From NCBI GenBank assembly GCA_023078685.1, contig JALGAS010000001.1:8122001-8186000 (forward strand): 64,000 bases of DNA. The letters are read 5' to 3'. Below the pieces are notes generated by a model. The model saw nothing but the letters and a program-made list of their open reading frames with translations, searched no databases and had not been told where the DNA came from. Of the stretch, positions 33,005-44,060 are shown in pieces. The DNA comes from Neopestalotiopsis rosae (Eukaryota > Ascomycota > Sordariomycetes > Amphisphaeriales > Sporocadaceae). Numbering within the stretch: position 1 is the first letter of the stretch; each line of letters starts with the position of its first letter. The translations under genes and the position numbers were made by a program.

Positions 33005-34369
33005 TCATAGCTTGCTGCTATCCTTTTTCTCCTCCAGACCTGTGCTTTTGTATCCGAAAAGATATCCAGCGACTTTGCGCATCTGCACTTCTTCACTGCC
33101 CTCGGTAATACGGTAGCGGCGGAAATGCCGCCAGATATGCTCAAAGGGCTGGTGTCTACTATATCCGTTACCGCCGTGGACCTGAATGGCATTGTCGGCA
33201 GCCTGGGTGGCCAAACGGTTGGCGTAGTAGTTGCACATGCTAATCTTGTGGCCCAGTTGCTTCTCAATGGCGATCCACGGCGGCATGGTTGCGTTGCCTT
33301 TATAGCGTCGCTGCATGTCGTCCATCTCGTTGGCCGTGCGCAGGATGAGCAGCCGCAGCATCTCTGCCTGGGTTGAAAGCTCGACGAGGGGCCACTGGAT
33401 GGCTTGGTTCGCTGATAGCGGCTTGCCAAAGACGATACGCTCGCGGGCGTACGCTACCGAACGGTCAATGCAAAATTGCGCTGCGCCGCACGAGCTGGCG
33501 GCCTGGCGGATGCGGTTCTCGTGTGTAAACGTCTGAGCAATGGCGAGTCCGTTATCGAGAGGACCGAGCACGGCCGAGGATGGCACTTGAACGTCGTCAA
33601 AGAGAATCGTGGCATGGTCCGTCGGCATGTTCAGGGTGTACTCGTACGACTTGATGATGACTCCGGGCGTGTCTCTGGGCACGATGAAGGCGGTAATTCC
33701 CTTTGGAGAACCGTTCGTCCCAGAGGTCCGGGCAAAAACAAGAAAGTGAGTCGCAGAATGTGCGCCGGTCTGCCATTTCTTATTCCCCGTGATACTCCAA
33801 CCCGGAGCACCATTGGCTAGCCTGGTAGGTGATGCTCGAGTATCCATGTGTGTAGCATCGCTTCCATGATGGATTTCCGTCAAGCCAAAGGTCATTCTGA
33901 ACTCTCCGGCCAAGCGAGCTGGGATGAGCTCATCCTTCTGTTGATTATTGCCCCAGTGGTAGAGCATGAGAAAGTCGGGGAAATTACCAACAACGCTGTG
34001 CTCGTTCTGTAGGTCATTGGCGAGGCTCACGCCACCTCCGTACACTGGATGCGATGCCATATGATACCGCAACGCGCACATCCAGAGGTTCGCCGATGGG
34101 TGCTCCTGGCCTCCATACTTTTGGGGAATCGGGAAGCGGTAAAAACCTGCCTCATCAGCTAGTTTGCGTGCTTGTGTCAGGAGGACCTCCCAGTCGTGTG
34201 TGGGTAGGCCACCATTGTCCCATTGCGTCCGTGACGGTTCTCGGCGGTGGTCAAAGAACCTATCGTTGTCATCCTTGTGCTGAAGCGGCAGGATTGTCTT
34301 GTTAATAAAGTTATCAAGTTTGGAGATATACTCCTTGAGGTCGGATGGGAGCTCAAAATTCATGGTCAC
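33005..34369 (-). CDS. Acyl-CoA dehydrogenase, ACAD10/11-like, with peroxisomal PTS1
   Basis: Single exon of 454 aa, the usual length for a stand-alone acyl-CoA dehydrogenase. Blocks in order: FYRFPIPQKYGGQ, the flavin/substrate segment FRMTFGLTEIHHGSDATHM, WSITGNKKWQTGA, GITAFIVPRDTPGV, the beta-barrel to helix boundary DHATILFDDVQVPSSAVLG, the helical domain ENRIRQAASSCGAAQFCID and RIVFGKPLSANQAIQW, and the C-terminal QVHGGNGYSRHQPFEHIWRHFRRYRITEGSEE. It ends in SSKL, a canonical peroxisomal targeting signal. The enzyme would oxidise an acyl-CoA with FAD in the peroxisome. It is transcribed away from the neighbouring kinase across a 402-bp shared promoter; in animal ACAD10/11 these two activities are fused, so a joint role in hydroxy-acyl-CoA breakdown is likely. 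Confidence 0.93.
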   Translation of the reverse strand: MTMNFELPSDLKEYISKLDNFINKTILPLQHKDDNDRFFDHRREPSRTQWDNGGLPTHDWEVLLTQARKLADEAGFYRFPIPQKYGGQEHPSANLWMCALRYHMASHPVYGGGVSLANDLQNEHSVVGNFPDFLMLYHWGNNQQKDELIPARLAGEFRMTFGLTEIHHGSDATHMDTRASPTRLANGAPGWSITGNKKWQTGAHSATHFLVFARTSGTNGSPKGITAFIVPRDTPGVIIKSYEYTLNMPTDHATILFDDVQVPSSAVLGPLDNGLAIAQTFTHENRIRQAASSCGAAQFCIDRSVAYARERIVFGKPLSANQAIQWPLVELSTQAEMLRLLILRTANEMDDMQRRYKGNATMPPWIAIEKQLGHKISMCNYYANRLATQAADNAIQVHGGNGYSRHQPFEHIWRHFRRYRITEGSEEVQMRKVAGYLFGYKSTGLEEKKDSSKL

Positions 34370-34771
34370 TCTAGCTGGCCTTTTCTAATTGTTGAGAACT
34401 CCTGGGGAATAAGGTTTATCGACCAGGCAACGACACATTTTGTTCGGCTGTATCACGAACTCGACAGTCGTCTTTATTGTCTGCGGAGAAGCGTCCGCGC
34501 GCCGAGGTATCTAGTTGTGTTTCCTATATCCCAGTTTCTTCCCCGCATTCCAGTAGGCGGCTCCTTTGTGCACCCCCAATAACTCTATTTGGACTGTACG
34601 GGGTAAAGGCTGGGCAGCCTCGGCTTATACGGGTGTGTAACGGCGTAGAAATATCTCTGCCGTGGCACAATTGTCTACTTTGCCCATCTGTGAATTGTCT
34701 AGTCATTGCATAAACCAGGCTCAATCGACTGTTAATCGTCTCGCTGTGTCTCCGTTCTTTATTACAGTAGG
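34370..34771. promoter_or_regulatory. Bidirectional promoter with two FarA/FarB-type boxes
   Basis: The 402 bp between the dehydrogenase and kinase start codons carry CCGAGG at 34502-34507 and CCTCGG at 34618-34623, the same core in opposite orientations and 116 bp apart. CCTCGG is the core bound by the Zn2Cys6 factors FarA and FarB, which switch on beta-oxidation and peroxisome genes in Aspergillus in response to fatty acids. Both gene products carry PTS1 signals, so the motif fits the context. Confidence 0.6.
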
Positions 34772-36008
34772 ATGGCTGGACGTGTCCGCCAGCCGATTGA
34801 TGTAACGGCGTTGGAAAAGTACATTGAGCAAAATGTGCCTGCGATCAAGACGCCGCTGGAAGTAAAGCAATTTGGTTTTGGGCAATCCAATCCCACCTAC
34901 CAGCTCACTTCCAAGTCCACCGGCGAGCGCTACGTGATGCGCAAGAAGCCTCCAGGCAAGCTTCTTTCAAAAACGGCACACCAGGTGGATCGCGAGTATC
35001 GCATCATTGCCGCCCTGGGGCCGACTAACGTGCCAGTGCCGAAGGCGTACTGCCTCTGTGAAGACGCCTCAGTCATTGGCACAGCATTTTATATCATGGA
35101 ATTTCTGGATGGACGGATCTTCGAGGATCATGCTATGCCGGGCGTGACTCCGGAGGAAAGAACAGAACTCTGGAAGGATGCGGTCCGAACACTGGCCAAA
35201 TTCCACCGTTTGGATTTCAAGAAACTTAGGCTTGGAAACTTTGGTATGTTGTGTTATCGCTGCCCGGAGCGTGTACTGATCAGAACGTGCTAGGCAAGAA
35301 CAGCGGCTTCTATGATCGCCAGTTGGCAACATGGATACGGACATGCACTGCTCAAGAGAAGGCCGTGGATGTGAGTAGTTTTTGTCTTGCCATTCTACGA
35401 CCCGTCGATCCCAAGCCCACCCCAAAGGAACTCTCGATTCTAACACGAACCGTCAGGCCGATACTGGAGAGCCAGTGGGCAAAATTCCTCATTTCGAAGG
35501 TCTAGTCGACTATTTCTCCAACCAGAAGCTCCAGCCCCAAGACCGGGCGACCCTCGTCCACGGTGACTATAAGATCGACAACATGGTCTTCCACAAGACG
35601 GAGTCGCGTGTCATTGGCATCTTGGACTGGGAAATGAGCACTGTCGGTCACCCGCTCTCCGACGTCGTTAACCTGACCTACCCATACTTTTCCTCAGAAG
35701 TCAGCCCTTTATCCAACAAGGCGTTTTTGCCTAACGCCACGCCTGGTCTTCCGACTGCCGGCACCGTGCTGGCCTGGTACTCCGAGGTCGCTGGATGGGA
35801 TCCGCGCCCCGAAATGGACTGGGCGATTGCGTTTGGTGCATTTCGCTCAGCAGCTATTTTGCAGGGCATCGCCGGACGTGTAGCCCAGAGGCAGGCAACA
35901 AGTGAACAGGCAAAACAATACGCTGATGCTTTCAAGCCCTCGGGTGAAAGAGCATGGGAATTGGTTGAGAAGCAGAAAGCAAAGATTATATCGAACTCGA
36001 AACTCTAG
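34772..36008 (+). CDS. APH-family kinase (ACAD10/11 N-terminal-domain-like) with peroxisomal PTS1
   Basis: Three exons (34772-35243, 35294-35370, 35457-36008) give 366 aa; introns are 50 and 86 nt. The fold is that of aminoglycoside/choline-kinase-like phosphotransferases: the nucleotide loop [12 protein letters not shown], the lysine strand [23 protein letters not shown], the hinge FYIMEFLDG, the Brenner catalytic motif HGDYKIDNM (Asp220, Asn225) and the metal site [15 protein letters not shown] (Asp240). The protein ends in NSKL, a PTS1, like its divergent partner dehydrogenase. The same domain forms the N-terminal half of ACAD10/11, where it phosphorylates 4-hydroxyacyl-CoAs. That substrate is inferred here. 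The middle exon is only 77 nt, and both junctions keep the conserved run [13 protein letters not shown] in frame. Confidence 0.92.
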
Positions 36009-36227
36009 ATGTACTGACAAGACTATACCCGAAGAGATCATCTGTAACCGAGAAAGAAACTAAACATTATCCATAATCTTGGGCATGAATACATGAACCA
36101 TTTTATACTATTTTTAAAAAAGCGAGATACCGTCACTCGGTACCGCCCTTGTGAACTCTAGCTCATATATACATCCATTGGTCACATGATCATATTTCGT
36201 ACCTTTCATTCCTTCATCTGCCTCAGC

Positions 36228-38514
36228 TCATTGCCAGCCTGCTCTCCTTCCATTAGCACGGCGTCCATTAGGCAAGTTTGGAACATTCAAGAAACTCGTC
36301 CCGTATGGATATATGTTGACCGGACGTTTCTTGGTTGGCAGAGAGTTCAATGCATCCCACATCTCCATGATGCCTGCCCTTCGAGCAGGCAACATGCTAT
36401 ATTGTAATGAATATAGAACCTTGCGATGGATAGGTGGAACAAAGCGTCCAGTAATCAGGCAAAACAGTACGCGTGGCGATAGATAGTGCTTGCGTATGCG
36501 GCTGCCCATCTGGAAGTACTGATGAAACATTGCTGTAAAGGAAAGTGGAATCGGCTTGACGTAAATGACAGATGTGGGTGGTTGCAAAGGCGATGCAGGA
36601 GTATTAGATTCGAGGTTAAGTCTATCTTGGGTATCACGAAGTTCAAAACGGATGCCGCCTGCAGAAGGTTAGCTTATTGTGTCTGATGAGGTAGAATAGC
36701 GGATACTGACCTGGAAGACGCCGAGGGTCTTTGATTCGGAGCATCAAGGCGAACAGTGGGAAATGGTTCAAGCAAGAAAGCATCGTATCGAAGACAGCCT
36801 TTAGAGAGATAATGGCCATCCGCGCTACGGCGAAATTCAAGTAGAACACAACGACAGTAGGGAGCAAGAAGAAGAGCAGTGTGAAGAGTATCGTGCCAAC
36901 GAGCAATTGGTCTAGATCGTAATCACACGAGTCGACACGATTACGAAGCACATTGTACTTCTTTCCGCGGAACAGCTGAAAAAGGGAGAGCAGAATGGTG
37001 AGCTGCCAATGGTATATACGGGCGGAGGCGAGGTAAAAGGAGTATATGTGGACCGTCAGGATCGAAACCAGGTCGGAGAACATCGCGATTGGCATGCTAG
37101 CACCGGCAAAGCTGGAGAAGCCAATAAACCAGATGATATGCGGCAATAAGGGCTGGAGCGTGGCAATACAGCTCGACCAGTACTCGATGACCCAGAGGAA
37201 CAAGTCACCCAGGAAGAGCGCAAGCTCTTTGTTGAGCTTCAGTCCAGCAGGCCATCCCATGAGCCACTCAATGCTGCTGTGTAGCGCCTCCACAGTATAT
37301 TGACCGAGCAGTATGCCAATCTGATCAGCAACCCAACCGGCATTGTCGATGATGTAGGAGCCAATAGCAATACCAATGATCACATCATTAGCAACTAACC
37401 ACAAGCTGTTGTAGAATCGAATGTAGTCAGGATGGCTGGTCGTGACGCTCTCCCAATCGTTTTTTCGCAGGCGAAGCTTGACATACTGCATGGGCCAATA
37501 GCAGAACTGTTGTAGGCGAATTTCAATCTGCTGGGCAGTTGCTGAGATATCCTTGAGCGCTGGCGAACTCGGTCTCAGACGCCATTCCAGAACCTGTAAC
37601 AAGATCTCTGCTGCAGCTCGATGACCAACAAGCATGAGTATGAACAGGCGTCGGATAACGGGGAACAGGTACAGTATAATCATGTCCCACATCCATAATA
37701 TCACATAGTCGCGCATCGTCGTGGCATGTTCAACTACCCGCTCCGAAACGCTGAGCGCCCTTTTCGGCCGCGTACCAATCAATGATACGTTCTTTTGTAG
37801 TAGCTGCTCCAGCTCGAATGCCCAATTGATCTGGTTGACGATCCTTGGCAGTGCCTTATCCTTCATTGACGGCGCGTGTTTGATGACGGAGTGCTGCGCG
37901 AGTTTCTCAACTAGTTTCCGTCTCTTTTCCTTGTATTGACGCTCTTGCTTCTCGTCCTCGGCTTCTGATCCATCGGACAGCGACAGGAGCATGTGATCCT
38001 CCTTGTCTGCAAGTGCTAGCGCCATGGGATTGAGAGAGATGTATTGCATTCGATTCGGCAATGGTCTTTCGAACAAGATGACCTGTACACTTGAAGCCAC
38101 ATGGCAGGTTACTTTCGGGACGCGCAGGGAGTGCCCGGTCTTTGCAAGCACCCATGATGGCTCCAGCACAAATGCGCCCTCCGCAGCGGCATGCGCATTC
38201 GTAACACCCAGGACATGCATGGAATCATGGCCACAGAGTTTGCTGATTCGGGTCGGATCGTGTGGCGCGCTTCGCAAGAGAATACCGGTTTTCAAAGCAT
38301 TTTCGACATTTCGAGGCTGCAAAAGGCATGATCAGCTACCAGAGCCACGAAGTATGGGGCGGTGACGGAAAGGGCTTACATCGACATGATCCAACACTGC
38401 TACAACAACCACATCAAGACCCGAATTCCTCCAGCCGACGATGACGCCGGGCAAATCAGTCTTCGCAATGTCCGTCGGCCAGAATACTCTCATCAATCCA
38501 TCATGCTCTGGCAT
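36228..38514 (-). CDS. gpi1: GPI-GlcNAc transferase subunit Gpi1 (PIG-Q)
   Basis: Three exons (38514-38380, 38316-36711, 36658-36228) give 723 aa; introns are 63 and 52 nt. Exon 1 encodes the conserved N-terminus GLMRVFWPTDIAKTDLPGVIVGWRNSGLDVVV. Exon 2 has a charged cytosolic part and then many hydrophobic helices, including WLVANDVIIGIAIGSYI, LNKELALFLGDLFLWVI and the family block HIYSFYLASARIYHWQL followed by FRGKKYNVLRNRVDSCDYD. Exon 3 holds GIRFELRDT and YVKPIPLSFTAMFHQYFQMG. Gpi1 is a membrane subunit of the ER complex that moves GlcNAc from UDP-GlcNAc to phosphatidylinositol, the first step of GPI-anchor synthesis. It converges with the kinase gene (219 bp). The start is the first ATG after an in-frame stop. 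Confidence 0.93.
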
Positions 38515-38621
38515 GTCATATGGGCGTCAGAGGACTCCGGTCAAAAGGAGCCTCTGCGCCTAAGTTGTTCGCGGGCCGAGACTCCAGCACTGGGGGTTCG
38601 AGGGTGCTACAGAAGCACAAG

Positions 38622-39000
38622 TTAGCGGGCATTGTTCGAGGCATCAGGACGATTGGCACGAGCGCCAAGCGCGATGTCTCGGGGCGTCGAGGAGCAACAA
38701 ATTGGGCGTCGTACCAGTTGAGATTCGAGTCGGGCGAGATGATGTACAGGTAGAAAGACGACCAAGAAGACCAGTGTCAAGAAGGCGAATCCTTGCGCGG
38801 CGCGTGTCTGTCGCATAAGTGCAAAGGTCAGTATATGGTCCACTGCTCAATAGAATGTACAGGCAGTGGAGGTAACACACAATAACTCCCTTATCCCAGG
38901 CAAAGACTGCAAGCTCATAGAGACGTGTAACAAGATCCCATCGAGCAGTACCGTAGCCAGCTACAAAGATGGCAAGGGTGACGACGGAGAAAGGGTGCAT
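38622..39000 (-). CDS. Small two-helix membrane protein (tentative model)
   Basis: Two exons (39000-38881, 38807-38622) would give 101 aa; the 73-nt intron starts GTGTGT, has an ACTGACC branch site and ends GACAG. Exon 1 reads MHPFSVVTLAIFVAGYGTAR then WDLVTRLYELAVFAWDKGVI; exon 2 begins TRAAQGFAFLTLVFLVVFLP. Two hydrophobic helices flank a short polar loop. The tail after LPVHHLARLES is Arg/Ser-rich and less protein-like. A competing frame on the same strand stays open from about 38760 to 38518 (FYLYIISPDSNLNWYDAQFV... to PLTPI) and ends only a few bases before the Gpi1 start; the real 3' half may use it through a splice I could not place or a sequence error. Family unknown. Its 3' end lies about 107 bp upstream of Gpi1 on the same strand. 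Confidence 0.45.
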
Positions 39001-40248
39001 AGATCTTCTATATGTCGGCGGAAAGCAAACGCATTCCTATATCGACCTTCGCGGCCTTGGGAGATTTCTTCCTGCGCTGCGATTGAGGGACGATGGGATG
39101 TTGTCGGCGTCGGCGTCGATGGGGGGCTGGAGACAAAGTCGCACTTCTGCAAAGTTGCCCAAACTGATGGCAGTTGCTAGCAAGGAGTACCTGTAGGTAG
39201 CTCAAACTCTCCCGATTTACTTAGCGTGAACACGGCAAGTTTGGTACCAAAACACTGGGAGACGAGACTGTCTGGTCGCAAAGGCACGGCGTTGTGCTCT
39301 GAGTATTTATTTTTTTCGACCAAATAATCCTGCGCCGGTATATATCCTATCTGACTAGTTGTGTTATCGGATATTGTTGTTGTTGCTCGAAAACCGTAAT
39401 AAAAAGTCTCAGAAGCGCCTGGGGTTTGGGATGCCAAGTCTGAATGTCGTAACAGGTAGGAAGACGCGGCTGATGTGATTGACGGCAGTGGTTGGTGGGA
39501 GGGTTCCTTGGTGTTCTACCTGGAAGGTAATGTAATAAGGTAAATCAGCTCAAAGTGGCCCTTGCAGCTGCATTGCATGGGCTTCTCGGTCTCTTTCTTA
39601 TGGCCTGAATATCATTATTTCAATAAATGTACGGTGCAAATCGGGCGCAGCTGGGTTACGCGTCGTCGTATGTCTCTTCCCTATTGATCAATTGAGATCT
39701 GGATCCCGAGTGGCCATCATCTGGTCAACCAAACGTCGTCCATCTCTACTAATAAGCAGCGTTCCCCAGTGGTCGGATCATATTTTGTGGCTTCTCTGGT
39801 CTGGACCGCGTCCCGTCCGTGGGGGCGCCGCTCCATCTAGCCCAGCGATCGTGAGCCAAGCAATGCTACTACCGACAGGTTAGGGGCACTCATCGGCTGG
39901 GTTGTGTCGCGATTCTCGTTTGTGGGAGGCGCCGAATGTGACGAAATTGATGACAGGTAAATTAGTTGGGTTACACCTTCACATTATATATATAGTACTG
40001 CAAGAGACCGGCCAGTCTTATATGTTATAATGAGGAGTAACACGCCCCCTTTGCACGCCTACTAGGGTATTACGGAGCAGAGATGTGTAAATACGAGGTT
40101 CCTGAACGCCAATCCATGCCCTTTTCCCTCGCCAGCCGGACTTGAGTAAGTATTAAACACATCACTTGGGCGCCGGAGACAGCCAATTTGATTACGATTT
40201 TGTAGCAGACGAAGTCGCAACCAGTTTCTCAACCTGATGGCCGCCAGT
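39001..40248. other. 1.2-kb gene-free stretch
   Basis: Upstream region of the small membrane protein and downstream region of Mdm35. The minus-strand frames at 38961-39437 have biased composition and no recognised relative; one may be a 5' exon of the small membrane protein gene. Confidence 0.45.
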
Positions 40249-40689
40249 CTATTTCCGCTTCATGTACATCGCATCGTTCTCCTTGGTATCCTCTCGTGCC
40301 TCGCTAATGAGTTTGTCAATACCCTTTTCTTTGAGCGCGACCTTTTTCTCTAGTCAGCCAGTCTGTTCAGCCTTGGTGATTGCGCAATGAGTTGTAAGAA
40401 TTACCGTTAAGCACTGGTTGTATTCTTTGAAAAGGTTTGCACACTCATTGTTGTCCGTCTTGCCTTTCAGGTATTCTAGCACGGTATCAGTTCGACGTAT
40501 CCAAGAACCGCACGTCGTACTTTGCAGCTTGGGGTAAAAACTTACTCTCGCTATACCACTTAAGAAAGCATTGGTCATACCGTCTGCATAGATGATAGTC
40601 AGTTGTGATGCTAATGCTGGGTAACATGCGCATGTCTAATATACATACTCCTTGACTTCGTTGCATTCTGGCGCTAATGAGGCGGACAT
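40249..40689 (-). CDS. mdm35: Mdm35/TRIAP1, intermembrane-space lipid-transfer chaperone
   Basis: Four exons (40689-40649, 40583-40546, 40475-40405, 40341-40249) give 80 aa; the three introns are 65, 70 and 63 nt. The spliced protein begins MSASLAPECNEVKERYDQC, then FLKWYSEKYLKGKT, and ends ENDAMYMKRK. It has the twin CX9C motif: C-NEVKERYDQ-C and C-ANLFKEYNQ-C, which forms two disulfides through the Mia40 import route. In yeast, Mdm35 pairs with Ups1 or Ups2 in the mitochondrial intermembrane space to carry phosphatidic acid or phosphatidylserine. The length matches the family (about 80-90 aa). The gene shares a 340-bp divergent promoter with Rrp6. All exons are tiny, so single-frame gene callers will miss it. 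Confidence 0.95.
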
Positions 40690-41029
40690 TGTAGTGGATG
40701 TTGTAGTTGAATCCTCGCTTCAAAAATGCAGGAATTCAAATGAGCAATGATATGAGGCCATCTCTAACCAACCCACGTCACAACCACGCGGAAGCCTTGG
40801 AGCTCGCCAGCAAGCTTATCGCTATCTTAGCGGCTTGAATGCATCCCACTTGCCGCGTTACACCCCTGCAAATCTCAAGCTATCGGCGCGTTCAGCACCG
40901 ACAATTCTTGAAATTTTGTTTGAAGTTGGAGCTCGAGTGTTCGCCTTGTACCCGGCTCAGAGACGGCATACGCATTTATCGCAAAGGGTCTACTTCTCAA
41001 CTCCAACGCCCTTTGCTAACACCGCCAGC
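40690..41029. promoter_or_regulatory. Divergent promoter of Mdm35 and Rrp6
   Basis: 340 bp separate the two start codons. The Rrp6 frame stays open upstream to 40835, but that part has no conserved content and is treated as leader. No specific binding site was recognised. Confidence 0.5.
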
Positions 41030-43793
41030 ATGGACTCGTCTCAGGACTTCAAGTCCACGCAGGAAAAGGTCCAGGGCGCACTTGTCAAGGCGACCAGGAC
41101 TAGCAACTCCATCGCCGCTGAAGATCTCAACTTCCAGCGCCGCAGCAACCCCGCCGCCGGTGAAGCTCTTGACGAAGCCAGCGAACGACTTCTTGCGCTT
41201 TCGACTTCGCTGCTCAAGTCGGCGACAAGAGGAACAAATAATACGGCTCCACGATTGGAGGATGCTGACGATGTCGACGTCCACTGGTCGAGGATCGTGG
41301 ATGTAATCGATACCCTTCTCGAGAAGGCGGACACATGTCTAGACGAGTACACTGGATTGGTGAAGAGGAAGCTCGCGCCGACAGAAGAGGCTGTAAGAAA
41401 TTATGCCTGGCCATATGAAGACTTACAGCTAACAAACTGGAAGGGCTCGGTTCCCAAGAAAACCAAGACATACACCTCACTCGACTCATCGATGCGTCGC
41501 GCAAATATCCTCAAACCTCAGAATGCTTTTCAAAACAAGCCCGATAACCACGACTCCAGTCCCTGGAAACCTCTCCTCACCGCGAAGCCGCATGCTGTTG
41601 TTCCTCTAGAAGACAGCATTGGCACGTTCAACAACGATCAGGATACCATACAGTACGATTACGCCATTTTCTTGCAGCACTTTTACAATTACCCCAACTT
41701 AAGGCAAGCGCCTGGCCTGCCGCCTCGAAGTGTTGAGGACGTGCAGAAGAAAAGAAGACCAAAGCAGGAGAGACTGGCTGCCCTTTGGAAGGATATGACC
41801 TCTGTATGGGGTGCTGACTGCAAGTATAGATACAAACATCCTTACGAAACAGAGATTCTGAACCTCAAATATCCCGACGCCATATATGAAGTTGCAGAAC
41901 CGATCAAGTACCAACCTGTGGAGTCGACTGCCGCTACCTTCGTCAACACATTTGCAGGCGTACTGGATATGTTGGCTGAACTCAAGAAGGCCAAGGAAAT
42001 TGCTATTGACACAGAGCATCATGACTTTAGAACTTACAACGGCCTGCTTTCACTAATGCAAATCAGCACTAGAGACAAAGATTGGATAGTAGACACTCTC
42101 CAGCCTTGGCGTCATAAGCTTGAGGTTCTGAACGAGGTCTTTGCAGATCCTAGTATCATCAAGGTGCGTAGAGCTATTGCTTCTTGTTCCCATAGCAATT
42201 ACATCGCTAATAATTACAGGTTCTGCATGGTGCATACATGGATATCATTTGGCTTCAGCGTGACTGTGGCCTTTACGTTGTTGGGCTTTTTGACACATTC
42301 CACGCCGCAGATACTTTGGGATACCCAGCAAGAAGTCTTGCGTATCTCTTAAAACGCTTCGTCGACTTTGATGCAGACAAGAAGTATCAGCTAGCTGATT
42401 GGAGAATAAGGTAATCTTTCAATGAACACTTCCCTTATGATCGTACACTCACTGGTATCCCAGACCCATTCCGGAGGAAATGTTCTACTATGCGCGGTCT
42501 GATACACATTATTTACTCTACATCTACGACCTTATCCGAAATGAGCTCAACAGCCACTCGAAACCTGAGAATTCAGAAGAGAACTACATGGATAACGTGT
42601 TGGAGCGTTCGAAGGAAGTCTCTTTGAGGCGTTACGAGAAACCAGTTTATGACTCGGAAAGTGGACAAGGGCCAGTAGGATGGTTCAATATGCTTATGAA
42701 GCAATCATCCGGCAATTTCTCCCGAGAGCAGTTTGCCGTGTTCAGGGCAGTTCATAAATGGCGTGATGAGCTGGCTCGAGCAGAGGATGAAAGTCCCATG
42801 TTCATCATGAGCAACCAATCCATCTTTGACATTTCGAGACGCCTACCACCAGATCCCAAGGCTCTCCTCAGCTTGGTCCCTCATGCTTCGCACCCGCTCA
42901 AGCAGCGCATCTCAGAGCTTTTCAAGGTCTATGAACAGGCCAAGGCAGATGGTGCTCATGGGCCCAGCCTTACCGAGTATTTCAACGAGAAGGCTAGGGA
43001 AGCTTCGGGGCATGGTAGCGGCGCAGTCACGCAGCAATTCCTCCCAGCTTTGAAAGACAATGGTGGAGCAACCAAGACTCTGAACTCAGACGATCTCGTT
43101 TCTGGGGTATCCCAACTGTGGGGTGATGTTCCGATGAGCAGCCGCTGGGAGCCGGCAAGTGATGGAGATAAAACTCAGGAGACGGTGTTTGCACTTCCCT
43201 GGGCAGCCTTCATGGAGAATGTCTCGGTAGCTGACGCGCAACCATCGGCCTCCCGAATACCAGCAGCAGCTGCTTCTACTACGGCGAGCACAACGACACG
43301 AATTGGCTTGGATGGAGATGCCGAGTTCACACTCAAGCAGGGCCAGAAACGTAAAGCTACAGAGCCTGTTGCGCAGGATGATTCTTCCGAGGAAGAAGGG
43401 GAAGCGACAACCCAGACGAGGACCAAACCTTCTTCGACGGCAGGCCGAGATGAGATCTCCTTTGATGACGAGATTTCCGTCAACGATACGGACGAGGAAG
43501 AAGCCAAGGAGAAAGCTCGCAGAAAAGCTGCGAAAAAGGCTCGCAAGGAGCGGAAGCGCGAAAAGGTGCGAGAGCGTGCCGAGAAAGGGGCCGCGGAGGA
43601 AGCCGAGGAAGAGCCGTTCGATTACAGTCAGGCAAAGTCGGTCCTGAATTCTAAGAGGTCTGGAACCGACGCAAGGGGTGGCAAGGGTAAGGTCTTTAAT
43701 CCATATGCGTCGTTGACAGCAGAAGGACCCAAGCCTGCCAGACGGATGCATGGTGAAAAGGCAGGAAAGAGCACGACCATCAAGAAGCTGTGA
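41030..43793 (+). CDS. rrp6: Rrp6, nuclear exosome 3'-5' exoribonuclease (EXOSC10)
   Basis: Three exons (41030-42163, 42220-42410, 42464-43793) give 884 aa; introns are 56 and 53 nt. The N-terminal helices (about 10-105) correspond to the PMC2NT domain that binds Rrp47. The DEDD-y nuclease core shows [12 protein letters not shown] (Asp327, Glu329), [35 protein letters not shown] and the Tyr/Asp motif [17 protein letters not shown]. An HRDC domain follows ([21 protein letters not shown] ... [10 protein letters not shown]). The C-terminal third is disordered, with acidic stretches and a dense Lys/Arg run ([18 protein letters not shown]) that probably gives nuclear or nucleolar targeting. Rrp6 trims 5.8S rRNA, snoRNAs and aberrant nuclear RNA with the core exosome. 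The start MDSSQDFKS lies just before the PMC2NT-like region. Confidence 0.96.
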
Positions 43794-44060
43794 GAGATTG
43801 GTCTATAAGAGTGTTGTCAAGACGCTGACCAACCTCTGGTGGTATTGTTCTGCAACTGGTAAAAGGCGTTGTCTTGGTCAAGAATTGCATGGCTCGGCGT
43901 TAATGGTGACTTAGAGAGAAGTCTTTAGATACCACAAATCATAAAACGGTTGAGAGAAGGGATTCAAACCCTGACCCTGTCAACTCGATGGACAATCCTT
44001 GTTGAATAGCTCGTGAGAATTTTGTGTAGATATCCATATTGCCTTTCCATGGATGATTGC

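Noticed and set aside
40835..41029. Upstream N-terminal extension of Rrp6
   Set aside because: The frame is open, but the 65 residues lack Rrp6 similarity and lie in the shared promoter with Mdm35; the ATG at 41030 fits the family start.
43086..43751. 221-codon minus-strand frame inside Rrp6
   Set aside because: Antisense to the C-terminal third of Rrp6, with no recognisable motif and no splice signals.
43960..44000. tRNA-like GGGTTTGAATCCC on the minus strand
   Set aside because: T-arm is only four pairs, the loop starts TTT rather than TTC, and neither an acceptor partner nor a D-arm is present.
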